This document shows positions 63,965 through 64,000 of a stretch of DNA of 64,000 bases, piece by piece. The DNA lies in assembly GCF_000518645.1 (NCBI RefSeq), contig NZ_JADZ01000006.1, positions 124,001 to 188,000 of the forward strand, written 5' to 3'. The position numbers and the translations under genes were made by a program. This DNA is from Curvibacter gracilis ATCC BAA-807 (GTDB taxonomy: Bacteria > Pseudomonadota > Gammaproteobacteria > Burkholderiales > Burkholderiaceae_C). The notes beneath the pieces were generated by a model. The model saw only the letters and a program-made list of their open reading frames with translations, had not been told where the DNA came from and did not search any database. Positions within the stretch are counted from its first letter, which is position 1. Each line of letters begins with the position of its first letter.

Positions 63965-64000
63965 TTGAGACGATGCTGGTTCAAGCGCAGGGCTAGCGCC

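Overview
The window comes from the chromosome of a GC-rich betaproteobacterium, most likely order Burkholderiales, probably Comamonadaceae or a close relative. This rests on protein style and gene order, not on a marker-gene comparison. The right end is the replication-origin neighbourhood. rpmH, rnpA, yidD, yidC and mnmE read leftward. dnaA, dnaN and gyrB read rightward. No rRNA, tRNA, phage, transposase gene or CRISPR array was seen.

Layout. 1-9.4 kb: metabolic and regulatory genes, comprising a cut-off cytochrome P450, an AraC regulator, a secreted protein with a short tandem repeat, a LysR regulator divergent from an orphan solute-binding protein plus a thiamine-diphosphate enzyme, an MFS transporter, a lipase-like hydrolase and an M20 peptidase. 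9.5-15.7 kb: ethanolamine use without a microcompartment (AraC regulator, permease, eutB, eutC), with a HAD-type phosphatase lipoprotein translationally coupled to eutC. 15.7-19.2 kb: two chemoreceptors. 19.4-26.4 kb: a complete four-carbon acid-sugar (L-threonate and D-erythronate) pathway with its MFS transporter and FCD-GntR regulator; a shared 14-bp motif lies in both promoter regions. 26.5-30.6 kb: metXW behind a SAM-II-type riboswitch and an intrinsic terminator, a GDT1-type manganese exporter behind a yybP-ykoY manganese riboswitch, and an ammonium transporter behind a sigma-54-type promoter.

30.6-34.1 kb holds the most unusual small system: a bufferin-type modified-peptide operon (DUF2282 precursor, DUF692 multinuclear iron oxidase, DUF2063 partner, DoxX membrane protein). 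It is divergent from an ECF sigma factor and a short zinc-finger anti-sigma factor, and is probably a copper or gold stress buffer. 34.1-40 kb: a glycine-rich RRM protein with a long leader, an SDR, lptC-kdsC-kdsD and a CPA2 antiporter. 40-49.8 kb: a tightly coupled signalling operon (HD-GYP response regulator, histidine kinase, HDOD protein, a 68-residue protein, and a PAS/GGDEF/EAL/REC protein with damaged catalytic motifs) next to a separate large GGDEF-EAL protein with intact motifs. 50-53.6 kb: apt, a protein of unknown function, a stand-alone cyclic-nucleotide-binding-domain protein and a glycosyltransferase. 53.7-64 kb: the origin region.

Between mnmE and yidC lies a 268-bp element with 27-bp near-perfect terminal inverted repeats enclosing two long hairpins. 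No coding region explains it, and it looks like a non-autonomous mobile or structured repeat. All functional calls come from reading the sequence and recognising motifs; no database search was run.
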